From Aphrocallistes beatrix (lineage: Eukaryota; Porifera; Hexactinellida; Sceptrulophora; Aphrocallistidae): DNA of 64,000 nt. The position numbers were made by a program, and so were the translations under genes. The stretch lies in contig OY725504.1 of the NCBI GenBank assembly GCA_963281255.1, forward strand, positions 930,001 to 994,000, in the 5' to 3' direction. Shown one piece after another: positions 53,711-63,950 of this stretch. Every line of letters begins with the position of its first letter. Position 1 is the stretch's first letter. A model generated the notes under the pieces. That model searched no databases and had not been told where the DNA came from. It worked only from the letters and a program-made list of their open reading frames with translations.

Positions 53711-56700
53711 ATGCCAACCCTCTCCAAGCTAACGCAGGCTCTCTCGAACGCCAAGATTCCCCTGGCAATAACCGCGGGGTTCGGAGGGGTCGGGTTTGCC
53801 ATTTATCTCTTCAGGATGATACAAGGAGCCGCGAGAAATGGTTTGGGCGCCAAATCTGGGGGGCTTGGCATAAAATTAACGGCATCTAAGAAATCTGAAA
53901 AAGTGAGTATAGACATGAAGTTCTTACGGAATTTGATGAAACTCCTGCGGATATGCATTCCTGGATTCTTCACTGTGGAGATGGCGTACCTCACCGTTGT
54001 TGCATTCGCACTCATTGCCCGCACTTACTGTGACCTCTGGATGATCACCAATGGAACAGCCATTGAGAGTTCGATTATTGACAGAGATCCCAAAGCGATG
54101 TGGGAACATGTACGTGTCTATGCTAATGTTATAGTATACTATGTTATATACCGCAATGTTCTCTCCAGACCATTTAGCATATAATCAGATACTCACTTTT
54201 AAATTGTCAACAGATCCGAATTGAATCATATTATCTTTGGTAATTCCGGAAATGGTTCGACTTTTCGAAAAAGGAAATAGTTCGAATTGCGGATTTAGGA
54301 AATAGTTCGACTTTTTATCATTAGGATTAATGGTGGGTTTTTTTTGCGAACTATTTCCTTTTTTGGATAGTCGAACTATTTCCACCATACCTTATGTTTG
54401 TTATAAAGGCATATTGGTCGCTATATCTCTTCGAAACCGTTAAAACTAATTTATTTCGTTACATTTTGATTTGTTCTTCTAGTTATCCAAGTTTATCATC
54501 GCTATGCCTATACTCTCCGTCATTAACAACATGCTCAAGTTCGGAACCGCAGAGTGCAAGATCAGGTTTAGGAAGCGGCTTTCAGACAGTCTGTACAAGA
54601 AATACTTGCAGAAACAGACGTACTATAAGATGGCTAACCTTGACAATAGAATAACGAATGCAGATCAACTGTTGACTCAGGATCTGGAAAAGTTCGCAGA
54701 TTCCCTCGCGGATCTCTACTCCAACCTCAGTCAGCCTGTCTTGAACATAATCCTATTCTCCACTATCCTGGCTAGGAATGTAGGGATAGACACACCCTTC
54801 AATGTTCTCATCTACATGGTGATATCTGGGATATTCCTGACCGCTCTCAGAAGACCTGTAAGTTGCTAGGAGGAATGTGTGTAGAGTGTGTGAGATAGAG
54901 CAGTCATTCGGATGTACAGTCAACTCCGCTTCATTGGGACACTGGTTAATCGAGAAAAACGTTTAATTGGGACAAATCTCCAGGAACGGAATAGTCCCGT
55001 ACATAGAAGCTAATACTAAATTACATCGGTTGACTAGAACTCCGCTTAATCCGGAAAAAATATCCGACGTGTTAAGCGGAGTCAACTGTATAGTATTTCC
55101 GTTGATTTGAAGATACGTTAGATAGTGATTGGTTGCCAACTGTTTTAATCTAATAGTTCAATAACAGCCATACTTTATGCAGCTTTTCCCCAAAATGTGC
55201 TATTTCGAATAAATCGTGGTTAAAACATTTCACGCTACAGAATAGTTTTTAAGTTCTTTAATATCCTCTGAGCGCATATATGTGTTGTGTAGATTGGAGG
55301 AATGACGGCGAAAGAGCAACAGCTGGAAGGAGAGTTCCGCTACGTAAACTCACGGATCGTAACCAACTCTGAAGAGATCGCGTTCTACCAAGGAGACCAG
55401 AAGGAGAGGTCCACCGTGGAGTTGTACTTCGGCAAACTCATCGCACACCTGCGAGCACTGATCAAGTTCCGGTTAGGGATGGGATTCGTGGACCACATTG
55501 TGGCTAAGTACCTCGCTACCACCGTGGGCTACCTCTCTGTCTCCATCCCATTCTTGGACCACTCAACTCCTCGCTTCCTCGAGGCTACCCCAGAGAAGCT
55601 GCGAGGAGATTACTACAGGTATGTGGTGCAGTCTCCACTGCATTTTCTAGGTTCAGTTCAGTTCAGTTCAGTTCAGATTCTCATTGTAATTTTAACCCCA
55701 AAATTTAAAACGGAAAATGCGAAGTATACAATACAGTAGAACTCGGTTAGTACTCAATACGTTATTCGGTTTAGTACGTAGTCATTTCTCTGAACCAAAA
55801 TCCATCTATAATATAGATTTCTATGTAGTACAAACTCAGCTAGTACGTACTAATAATTCTTCCCGAAGGGGTACGTTTTATCCGAGTTCTACTATAGTTA
55901 CAAATAAATAGGGACCATTCTCTTATCTCGAATTATTCCGAATTCCGTGAAAAAACACTTAACTCACTCCTTAAATCTTGAAAACGTTTGTCTTAAATAG
56001 TCAGCATTCCTGTTAAGCTATAACGTTGCTATGAACTGAGTGTGACAGGTCGGGGCGGTACCTAGTGAGACTGGCGCAGGCAGTGGGGCGGCTGGTGCTG
56101 GCTGGGAGAGACCTGACGCGTCTGGCCGGCTACACTCAGAGAGTCATTCAAATCCGTGACGTCATGCTGGACCTAGAGGTAGGCAAGTACCAGAGGACGA
56201 TGCTGCAGGATCAAGTGACTGGGAGAGCTTTGGAACCAGGGACTGGTCACATCGTCACACAGGATAGAGTCATACGGTTTGAAGGCGTCCCGCTTGTTAC
56301 ACCGAATGGAGACTGTCTGGTCAGATCTCTGGATTTTGAGGTTTGTATTACTAATTAAGCAACTAACATGAAGACCATTGATTCACCATACAATACTTCT
56401 AAAATCACGTTTCAGACCCAGACTGGCATTCAAACTCGTTAGTGCAGCTCTAGGAGATGCCTTATGTCATGATTGGTGTGTACGGCCGTTTGTCCGTCCG
56501 TTTGCTCGCTCCTGGAAATTCTATTGGACCAAATTGCACCAAATTTTGACCATATATTCCTTATATGGTGGAGATTGAACCTGGGTACAAATTCTGGAAA
56601 ATTTTCTCACCTTTTCACAAAAAGTGTCAAATGTATTATCCAATCAAAATCCAGGGTTAGAAACCTTTCATAGTCTGGTGTGTATGTATCAGTTAATCAA

Positions 56701-57680
56701 CTCCTAAAATTAGGTGAACTCAGGCATGAATGTGTTGGTGTGTGGTCCTAACGGGTGTGGGAAGAGCTCGCTATTCCGCATCCTCGGCGAGTTGTGGCCG
56801 TTGTTTGGAGGTAGACTGACTAAACCTAGCAAAGAAAACCTGTTCTACATCCCACAACGGCCCTACATGACACTTGGCACCTTCCGAGATCAGCTGATCT
56901 ACCCGGACAGTAAGGTCCAGATGGAAGAGAAAGGAGTCACAGATGAAGATCTGCTACAGTTCTTGCAGCAGGTAGATACTATAGCAGTGTTGATGACGCA
57001 TACTTGCCAACTGTCCCGTTTTTGGCGGGACGTCCCGCTTTTTTCACTCTTCTATTGAGCTAATTTTCACGAGTGTCGCGCTTTTATATGAAATTTCCCT
57101 ATTATGTCCCGCTTTTTAAAAAAATTCTATGTATAGTACGTTTCTATTGCGTCCCGCCATGTCCCGCGAAATTCAAAGCTGCGTCCCGATTTTATCATGA
57201 CTCAAGTTGGCATGTCTAATGACGTATCCCGAGATTTCGTATTGGTGCATGAGACGTTCCTCTAGGTGCATGGATTCGTGAGTCTAGCCTTTGTTAAAGC
57301 TTAATAATGCGAAATCTGAACCTTATTGATAACATGGTTAATAGGTGCAACTAGCCAACTTGCTAGAGAGAGAAGAGGGGTGGGATTCTGTTCAGGACTG
57401 GATGGATGTGTTAAGCGGCGGAGAGAAGCAACGAGTGGCCATGGCTCGTCTCTTCTACCATCATCCTCAGTTCGCTATCTTAGACGAGTGCACGAGTGCA
57501 GTTAGTATGGACGTAGAGGCCTCCATGTATCAGCACTGCAGACACGAGGGTATCACGCTGTTCACAGTCTCGCATAGGAAGTCTCTGTGGCAGCACCACG
57601 AGTACGTCATCCAGTTCGATGGAAGGGGCGCTTATGAGTTTAGGAAAATAGACGAAACCACTGATGAATTTGGGACTTAA
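53711..57680 (+). CDS. ABCD3: Peroxisomal ABC half-transporter PMP70
   Basis: Imports long branched-chain, dicarboxylic and bile-acid-precursor acyl-CoAs into peroxisomes as a homodimer. Six exons join in phase: 53711-54109, 54483-54857, 55293-55618, 56049-56340, 56714-56971 and 57345-57680 (TAA). They give 661 residues (human 659). The N-terminal transmembrane domain keeps SRTYCD-like [20 protein letters not shown] and [16 protein letters not shown] marks the EAA-like loop. The nucleotide-binding domain has Walker [10 protein letters not shown] (Lys481), signature LSGGEKQR (573-580), Walker B FAILDE (Glu598) and the switch His627 in TVSHRK. All catalytic motifs are intact. Introns 1, 2, 3 and 5 each hold a transposon relic. 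Confidence 0.97.
54239..54391. mobile_element. Inverted-repeat element with GGAAATAGTTCGACT motifs
   Basis: The left end GGTAATTCCGGAAATGGTTC matches the inverted right end GTCGAACTATTTCCACCATA then CC. GGAAATAGTTCGA occurs several times in both orientations. A half copy lies at 61805-61867. It lies in ABCD3 intron 1. Confidence 0.8.
54915..55090. mobile_element. Pogo-like MITE, 'CTCCGCTTAATTGGGAC' family
   Basis: TACAGTCAACTCCGCTTCAT then TGGGACAC at the left; GTTAAGCGGAGTCAACTGTA at the right. It shares CTCCAGGAACGGAATAG and CATAGAAGCTAATACTAAAT with 12307-12458. It lies in ABCD3 intron 2. Confidence 0.88.
55651..55676 (+). repeat. (GTTCA)5 microsatellite
   Basis: Five perfect copies of GTTCA in ABCD3 intron 3, about 30 bases after the donor site. 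Confidence 0.9.
55732..55896. mobile_element. MITE, 'TACAGTAGAACTCGGTTAGT' family
   Basis: TACAGTAGAACTCGGTTAGT at the left, inverted ATCCGAGTTCTACTATA at the right. Internal GTAGTCATTTCTCTGAACCA is shared with the inner element at 19479. It lies in ABCD3 intron 3. Confidence 0.85.
56999..57217. mobile_element. MITE with CATACTTGCCAACTGTCCCG end
   Basis: The left end CATACTTGCCAACTGTCCCG is answered by inverted AAGTTGGCATGTCT. ATGACG flanks both sides. GTCCCGC is repeated many times inside. The same left end occurs inverted at 60845-60955. It lies in ABCD3 intron 5. Confidence 0.75.
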
Positions 57681-58349
57681 ATCTGAGTCCGTTTTTTCAC
57701 GACTCAAAAATCTTTTTTGAGTCTTTCAATGTAGTCTAATTATCTATTCATATAACTAGTGATTGATTTAACTTTTAGAAGGGTTGTACTATGTTTTAAT
57801 AATTGCATATCTCATTATGAACAATCAATTACGTATTGTAGTATTTAGTATATTTATTGGACGAATTAGTTAATTGATTTAACTCCTACTTAGAGTAATC
57901 AACCTTCACTCTGCAACCCTTTCTATCAATTTCTTCATCACACGGACCTGTTATATCGTATTTTAGTCATGACCTGAGTTGAAAAAGAATATATAAGAAG
58001 TAGAAATTTTATGTTCAAAATATAAATAATTAATTCCTTTTTCGATAATTATACCTGAGTAACTCTGCGCTAATGCCTCATAATACGGTAGTATACACAA
58101 ATTCCAGTTGAGCATCCCTGGTCCAGTGATATAAACGATACAGCAGACCCATTTCATTAACCATTATATAAAGTGCATGTGCGTATCCCCTGATACAGTC
58201 TACGGACCCAGGTTGAGAACCACTGCATAGAAGTTATTACTCCTAAAACCAAAATCAATTCTTGATAAATGTCTCATTAATTCTTGCCGTTCAATCCAAC
58301 TGTCTCAATTGATGTCTATCCAATCTCTGCACTGATTAGTCGGATAGGG
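57681..58349. other. Spacer between ABCD3 and ETFB
   Basis: About 670 AT-rich bases. A truncated hAT-type end (58190-58225) is present. No gene signal is seen. Confidence 0.45.
58190..58225. mobile_element. hAT-type MITE fragment
   Basis: CTACGGACCCAGGTTGAGAA then CCACTG matches the right end of the elements at 26805 and 43518. Only about 36 bases survive. Confidence 0.6.
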
Positions 58350-59598
58350 ATGTCTCGCCGTATTCTGGTCGGCTGTAAGAGAGTCATTGACTTCGCTGTC
58401 AAGATTAGGATCAAACCCGATAAGAGCGGTGTGGTTACGGACGGAGTTAAACACTCAATGAATCCGTTCGACGAGATAGCTCTGGAGGAAGCGATTCGTC
58501 TCAAGGAGAAGAAAATCGCTTCGGAGGTAATCGCAGTCAGCTGTGGGCCTCCGCAGTGTCAGGAGACGCTCCGGACCGCCCTGGCCATGGGGGCAGACAG
58601 AGGGATCCATGTGGAGGTGTCTCCACCCGATTACGACACCTTGCAACCACTCGCTGTGGCTAGGATTCTGGAGAAGATCACTCAGAACGAGAAAGTTGAC
58701 ATTGTGATTCTAGGTTAATTAGAATAGTTGGGTCGATACTGGTAATAATAATCGTTGAGAGGAGCACTCTCCGATATAAACTATTCATAATAAACAGAGA
58801 TGAGCTAGCTATCCATTCAGTTAGATGTTAGCATATTCCATGTAAACTCAAGCTAGACTACATACTGTAGAACTCGGATAAGACGTACCCCTCCGGGAAG
58901 CGGAAAAAGAACGTACTAACCGAGTTGATATTACATAGGAATCTATATATTAAATGCATCTTGGTTCAGAGAAATGAGTACGTACTAACCGAGTTCTACT
59001 GTACGATGTTTTACAATGATCTTCCAAACACAATGTATCAGAAAAAATGTGCTGTTCTTAGCGATATATTGGCAATGAACTGAATAACTAGAATGTTCTC
59101 GTAGTCCACTGTAACACTTTCTGATCACTAATGAGATAGTATGGGACATCACCATGGTATTCTGATCAGCTGATTTAATATGTGTACTAATTCTTAGGTA
59201 AACAAGCAATAGACGACGATGCAGGCCAGACCGGACAGCTACTGTCAGGCATGCTGGATTGGCCGCTCGGGACCTTCATATCCAAGTTAGAAATCGTCGA
59301 GGGAAGAGCGGAAATAACTCGTGAGATCGACGGCGGTCTGGAAGAGCTAAGTCTTGAGTTGCCTTGCGTCCTCACAGCAGACCTCCGTCTCAACGAGCCG
59401 AGATACGCTACCCTCCCCAACATCATGAAAGCTAAGAAGAAGAAGCTAAGCGTGCTCAAGCCTGGGGACCTGGGAGTGGATATCACTCCGCGGTTAAAGA
59501 TATTAAGTGTTGAAGCACCGCCAGTTCGAAAGGCTGGGATTAAGGTAGCGAGTGTGCAGGAGCTGTACGATGTACTCAAGAAGGAAGGACATTTCTGA
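58350..59598 (+). CDS. ETFB: Electron transfer flavoprotein subunit beta
   Basis: Beta subunit of the mitochondrial matrix ETF, which passes electrons from acyl-CoA and other dehydrogenases to ETF-QO. Two exons join in phase: 58350-58713 and 59198-59598 (TGA). They give 254 residues (human 255). The N-terminal [25 protein letters not shown] and [12 protein letters not shown] and the AMP-binding [14 protein letters not shown] loop are conserved. The dehydrogenase recognition loop [19 protein letters not shown], which in human carries the anchor leucine and methylated lysines, is intact. As in other animals no cleavable presequence is evident. The frame continues upstream of the ATG but without another ATG. 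The intron carries a MITE. Confidence 0.97.
58863..59003. mobile_element. MITE, 'TACAGTAGAACTCGGTTAGT' family
   Basis: TACTGTAGAACTCGGATAAG at the left and inverted ACTAACCGAGTTCTACTGTA at the right. It includes CCCCTCCGGGAAGCGGAAAA, as in the inner element at 19479 in reverse. It lies in the ETFB intron. Confidence 0.88.
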
Positions 59599-60238
59599 GT
59601 TTCTGAGCGGTTTATTATGATTATAGTGAAATTATACGAAGCTTTTGAGGTGGTAGTTACTCGAAATTCTCTAATCATGTTAGTCATCACTAACGAAACT
59701 AATTCCACTTTGAAACGTGTTCATGTTTTACAAATATAACAAGCGCGCTTATAACTCAGCTAGGAACACTTTGTGTTCGCAGAGTCGCCCTGCGGGCTCC
59801 TGGGAATATAAAAAATTCAGAAGCACCTACAGGTGATAAATATTGATGCTTTCATGAATCCATTTCGATTTTTTTAGCTTTATGAATGCATTGTACAAAA
59901 AAAAATCCATGTAAGATCGGTAATATGATATTGGGAATCTACACCCCTAAAACCCCAGGTCAACAATTGAAAGTTAGTCTCTAGCTTATTTTTAGGATTT
60001 GTTTACATTATGTATCTATTGTAAACAAACCAAACCAAATATTTACCATAAACTACATCAAAATGCAGCTGTAATTACTCCAGTAATTACCAAATTTCAC
60101 ATTTCTAGCACTTCCCAGTTCTTCAATCAAGCACAAACAAACAAACAAAACATTGAGTTTTAATATTTAAGATTCATCTATCATATATACTTAGCTTTTA
60201 TTTCCATCGTCGCTACCTCAACAGTGTAGATAGAAATT
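59599..60238. other. Spacer between ETFB and the proline-rich gene
   Basis: It holds a GC-rich SINE-like patch (59740-59800, with TAACTCAGCTAGG like a tRNA A-box) and an end fragment of the long-TIR element family (60086-60163). Otherwise nothing is recognised. Confidence 0.45.
60086..60163. mobile_element. End fragment of the long-TIR element family
   Basis: Read on the minus strand it runs TTAAAACTCAATG, TTTGTTTGTTTG, TTGATTGAAGAACTGG and TGTGAAATTTGG, matching the terminal arm of 17008-18634. The other end was not found nearby. Confidence 0.55.
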
Positions 60239-63200
60239 ATGAATCCGCATTATCAAATGGCACCCCAGCCGCCCCCTCCTCCTCCCCCCGGGTACCCGAT
60301 GGGCATGGAGCAGTACGGGTACAATCCAGGTGTCCAAGAGCCCTGGGGACCTCCCCCCGCCCCTGCCCCCCCAGGCATGTCTCATCCTCTCTACGCACAG
60401 CCTCCTCCGCCGGGTGTGCCGCTCCCCCAAGAATGGAGCCAGCCCCCTGTCCCCCCTGGCACGGATCCATCCTACCCGATGCAGAACACAGGTTGCACTC
60501 TCAGCTCTGTATTCTTTGTAGCTGTATTTCTAATACAGTGGAAACTGCATAATCCGACACCCTTTGGGAAGCGAAAAAACTGTCCAACGCCAGTTATGGT
60601 AGAAAATGATGTCAGATTATGGAGGTTCTACTGTACTACAGTCGACTCCGCTTAATAGGGTCACATCGGTCAGAGGACATTTTTCCCCGATTAAGCGGAG
60701 AACCCTATTAACCGAAAATATTTTGTATTAGCTTCAATGTGTGAGAGCTATTCTGGTCCTGCCAAAAGTGACCCGATTAAGCAGAGTTGACTGTATTTTA
60801 TCCTTGTTACTGACTGCTTGAATATTTCCCTATAATTACTCGCATATATGCCAACCTCGCGCAAGGTAAAAACCGGGACATCAATAATATTTTAGCGGCC
60901 ATAGTATATTTGTATCAGTCTTATACACTGGAAAACGGGACAGTTGGCAAGTATGTTACTGACTCCTACTTCTAGCTGTTTCAGACAGCCAGCGATACTC
61001 CCCGACATTCCCTGACTTAGAAGAGAGAGTGGAACCAGAACCTGTCGAGCCTCAGACCACTGCCCAACTCCCCCCGCCAGAACCACCCCCATCCAAATGG
61101 TCCAGCGCGCCCATCCCCCCGGACATCAGGGGGCTAGAGATGGAGAGGACTCGGAGAGAACCGCCTCCAGGTCAGAAGGGTACCCACAATTATTCTTAAT
61201 TAGATATAAGGTTAAAACACGACGTGATGTTTTATCGAAAATATCCATTGTCCAAAAGTTATTAAGACTCGTTTGATATCCTTACAAACTGATTTCATTA
61301 CAAACTTGCCATAACTTCTCGGTTTTAAAAGGATTTCCTGCTCCTAGAGTTCACAATAAGCGATTCTGATCATCATTATATCAGAACATTATTTCACTGA
61401 TTGATTCAGCAGAAAATCGAGTTTTAATACAAAGTTATAAACCCACACAAACAGCTATATATCGCAGCACATAGAGTCAGTACATTACTTGTTGAACAAT
61501 CTCTCCAAGTGCTGTAGCTTAATGTTGATATCGTGCACCTCTTTAGCTAGCCTGTCCACTGCTTCGCCCTGCTTCTCTAGCACTTCGCACTTCGTCATGA
61601 TCATGTACATGCTCTTGATGCTCCCATCCAGTTCTAGACAGGTGTCATCTATTGTGTCTTTGTACAGCTGTGTGCACCTGTGAGAAAAAAGGTAACCACG
61701 TGGATAGTTCGTGTATGGAGATATTGTGTGTCTGCCTAAGTCACCCTTTGCGACTCGATCCTAGCACTTTTGTCTATAAGAAAAGCCAGTCTCTTGCATA
61801 CTCGATTAATGGTGGTTTTATGTGAACTATTTCCTTTTTTGGAAAGTCGAACTATTTCCACCATACCTGATACAAGAGTATTTACCTAAGACTGATGCTG
61901 GTAATATCCATGAGGCTGTGTTGCATGGAGAGGAGCATTCTGTCCAGACTGAGAGAGAACTTGGCAGCTTGGTGCTGGAGTTCTAACAGCTGTTGCTGTG
62001 TCTGAGGAATGTCTGAGGGTGTGTGCGGACGCAGGGGTGTAGACCGGAGCGGTTCAGGGTGTGGAGAGGGCTCCGGGGAGGCATTAATGTCCCGCGTGTC
62101 TGACTGAGTATCTGACTCTACTTGAGACCTGAGTACAATACAGATGTTCTATTTATATCATAGCTTCAATAACTGTTATCTCTCTATAGAGCTAATATTA
62201 TTTCCTAATATTATTGTCTATTTCTGAAAGTATTTTCCTGGTTAAATTTCGTATTTATTATTGATTACAGTGCTACCATCAATTCAAACACAACACAATG
62301 GTATCCACCTTATATCATTCTCATCACTGAGTATTTGATCGCTAGAATCTCCCGTGTCAGTGTCTCTCTGTGGGATATCTCTATCCTTCACAGCATCATC
62401 CCTATCCTCTGTGAGTTTCAGGTTACTCAGGTCCGCTGGTATGTTGCTGAGTTGGTCCCTCCGTACTGTGTCACTGGTCTCGTCTTGATCTGCCGTGTCC
62501 ATGGAATTGTCACTCAACTGGAGCTCAGCATCTGGATCGAATAAGCTCATTACTTGCTACTAGCGGGATAGCATTGTCTAGGGTAAAGTTCATTATTTTA
62601 GAAAGTATCAACGAAAAACAATAATACCCAAATAAACAAATACTTTAAGTCTTCTATCCACCTACTGTATTGAATATACAATCGATTAGTAATTACTCAT
62701 CTAGCTCAATCACTTTCTTTGCAGAATAATTACTTATATCGTGAATCTGGCGATTGTCCACTAATTAATTCTCGAGTCAGTATGTGTATACTTATGTAAC
62801 AAGATAGTATTCATTGCGAGACCAAAATTCCTCCGTTCGAGAATCCTATCTTTTAATTACAATAACATACTAATTAGCTCATATACCAATAATGTGCTTA
62901 TATACAATGATGTGTCCTGAATTTCACTACGTATCAGTACAAGATATATTCAGGAATCTTCTCTCTCTTGCGTATGGTTATGGAACAATACCTTCTCTGT
63001 GGCTTGATTCTTGAAGACTATCAAAGCCATGCATACAGTGAATGTATATGGTAGATGTGAATCAATGTTAATATTTACCTATATTAGCTATTCTATATAC
63101 AGTCATGTGCTTTCATGTAATCAAGTGCTTGCACTTGTACTACTCAATTGGAACAGTATGATTCTCTCTGTTGGCTGCAATAAACACTTAATTATCAATA

Positions 63201-63950
63201 AAATTACTTTGCACAGTTAACCAAGTCCACAAATAAACTCTAATTCGCTGCAAAGTAAAGTGTCATCTCTAAAGCTACTACAATCAAACCTTTTTTCTTA
63301 CTATTTATTTTTTTAAAAATTAACATATAGATTTGGAATTTGTTACACCCATAAATATTCTTAAATAGTAAGAAAAAAACGATTTCACTTGTACTTGTAG
63401 CAGACTTGAGTTTGAAATTATTCTTGTTCAAGCTATAAGGTTGCTAATAGTAATTTGTGATCATATCGAAATGATAAAATTATCCTTTCTAATGACTGGG
63501 TTTGATTCACTCGAATGAATCTCGCCGTGTTTAGATGCTAGACAGAGAGAGTCGCGCGTGGGAGACAGGAGGGAGAGACGCCGGAGGTCCGGAAGTAGGG
63601 ACAGATCTCCTCGAAGACGGAGATCCAGGAGTAGAGAGCGGAGGAGAAGACGCTCCAGGGAACACTCTCGGGGGAGGGAAAGGAGACGGGAGAGATCGAG
63701 AGAGAAAGAAAAAGAGAAAGAGAAAGAGAAAAAGAGGTAAATTCCGCATTCCTTAGCTCAAAAGCGATAATTCAATTATTGTGGCGTTTCATTATCAGCT
63801 GTGAAAGTAATGCTTATTAATGCACCTTGGTTTGCCGACTATGCTCTGTATAGCATAGTTTTATTTGAAATTTTATTTGTCTCTAATTCGGGATAGATCC
63901 ACATCACCACAAAAGGAGAGAAGAAAAAAGCCACGTCACAAACGGACAAA
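60239..63950 (+). CDS. Proline-rich N-terminus and RS-domain protein, 3' partial
   Basis: I do not recognise the family. Proposed exons: 60239-60491, 60976-61179 (or to 61170), 63535-63736 and 63897-63950, all phase-compatible, with a donor at 63951 so the gene continues past the window. The first 84 residues are over one-third proline with Gly, Tyr and Met (YPMGMEQYGY). The second exon is acidic and proline-rich and ends PPDIRGLEMERTRREPPP. The third is a dense Arg-Ser/Arg-Glu domain, then Glu-Lys repeats. Proline-rich plus RS composition suggests a nuclear splicing or mRNA-processing protein. The join from exon 2 to exon 3 crosses 2.4 kb that contains a minus-strand gene, and rests on phase and composition only; exons 3-4 could belong to another gene. 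Confidence 0.55.
60534..60635. mobile_element. Tigger-like MITE
   Basis: TACAGTGGAAACTGCATAAT then CCGAC at the left; inverted ATTATGGAGGTTCTACTGTA at the right. It lies in intron 1 of the proline-rich gene, one base before the next element. Confidence 0.85.
60637..60795. mobile_element. Pogo-like MITE, 'TACAGTCGACTCCGCTTAAT' family
   Basis: Near-identical to 16834-17007 and 53173-53335. It abuts the preceding MITE within the same intron. Confidence 0.9.
60845..60955. mobile_element. MITE with CATACTTGCCAACTGTCCCG end, inverted
   Basis: The right end CGGGACAGTTGGCAAGTATG is the exact inverse of the left end of 56999-57217. The left end CATATATGCCAACCTCG is a diverged partner. It is the third element in the same 484-bp intron. 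Confidence 0.78.
61485..62550 (-). CDS. BORCS6: BORC subunit 6 / lyspersin-like
   Basis: BORC is the lysosome-bound complex that recruits Arl8 and kinesin for outward lysosome movement. Three minus-strand exons join in phase: 62550-62309, 62128-61886 and 61677-61485 (TAA). They give 225 residues, shorter than human (about 357), which has a longer disordered N-terminus. The first half is acidic and Asp/Ser-rich, beginning MSLFDPDAELQLSD. The second half is helical and contains SIKSMYMIMTKCEVLEKQ, AVDRLAKEVHDI and LQHLERLFNK. These match the C-terminal lyspersin region (an SI-x-x-MY-x-x-M-x-KCE pattern). Identification rests on that C-terminal half. A half transposon (61805-61867) lies in its second intron. 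Confidence 0.8.
61805..61867. mobile_element. Half copy of the GGAAATAGTTCGACT element
   Basis: ATTAATGGTGGTTTTATGTG, CTATTTCCTTTTTTGGAAAG and GTCGAACTATTTCCACCATA match the right half of 54239-54391. The left half is absent. It lies within BORCS6 intron 2. Confidence 0.75.

Larger units (their letters stand above)
61180..63534 (+). other. Large intron or spacer containing a nested minus-strand gene
   Basis: If the proline-rich gene model is right, this is its second intron. It contains the whole BORCS6-like gene (61485-62550, minus) and about 980 bases (62551-63534) without recognised features. If the model is wrong, it is intergenic. Confidence 0.5.

Noticed and set aside
53711-57680. Assignment of the ABC gene to ABCD1/ABCD2
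   Set aside because: The [23 protein letters not shown] and [19 protein letters not shown] regions and the 661-residue length fit ABCD3/PMP70 much better than ALDP.
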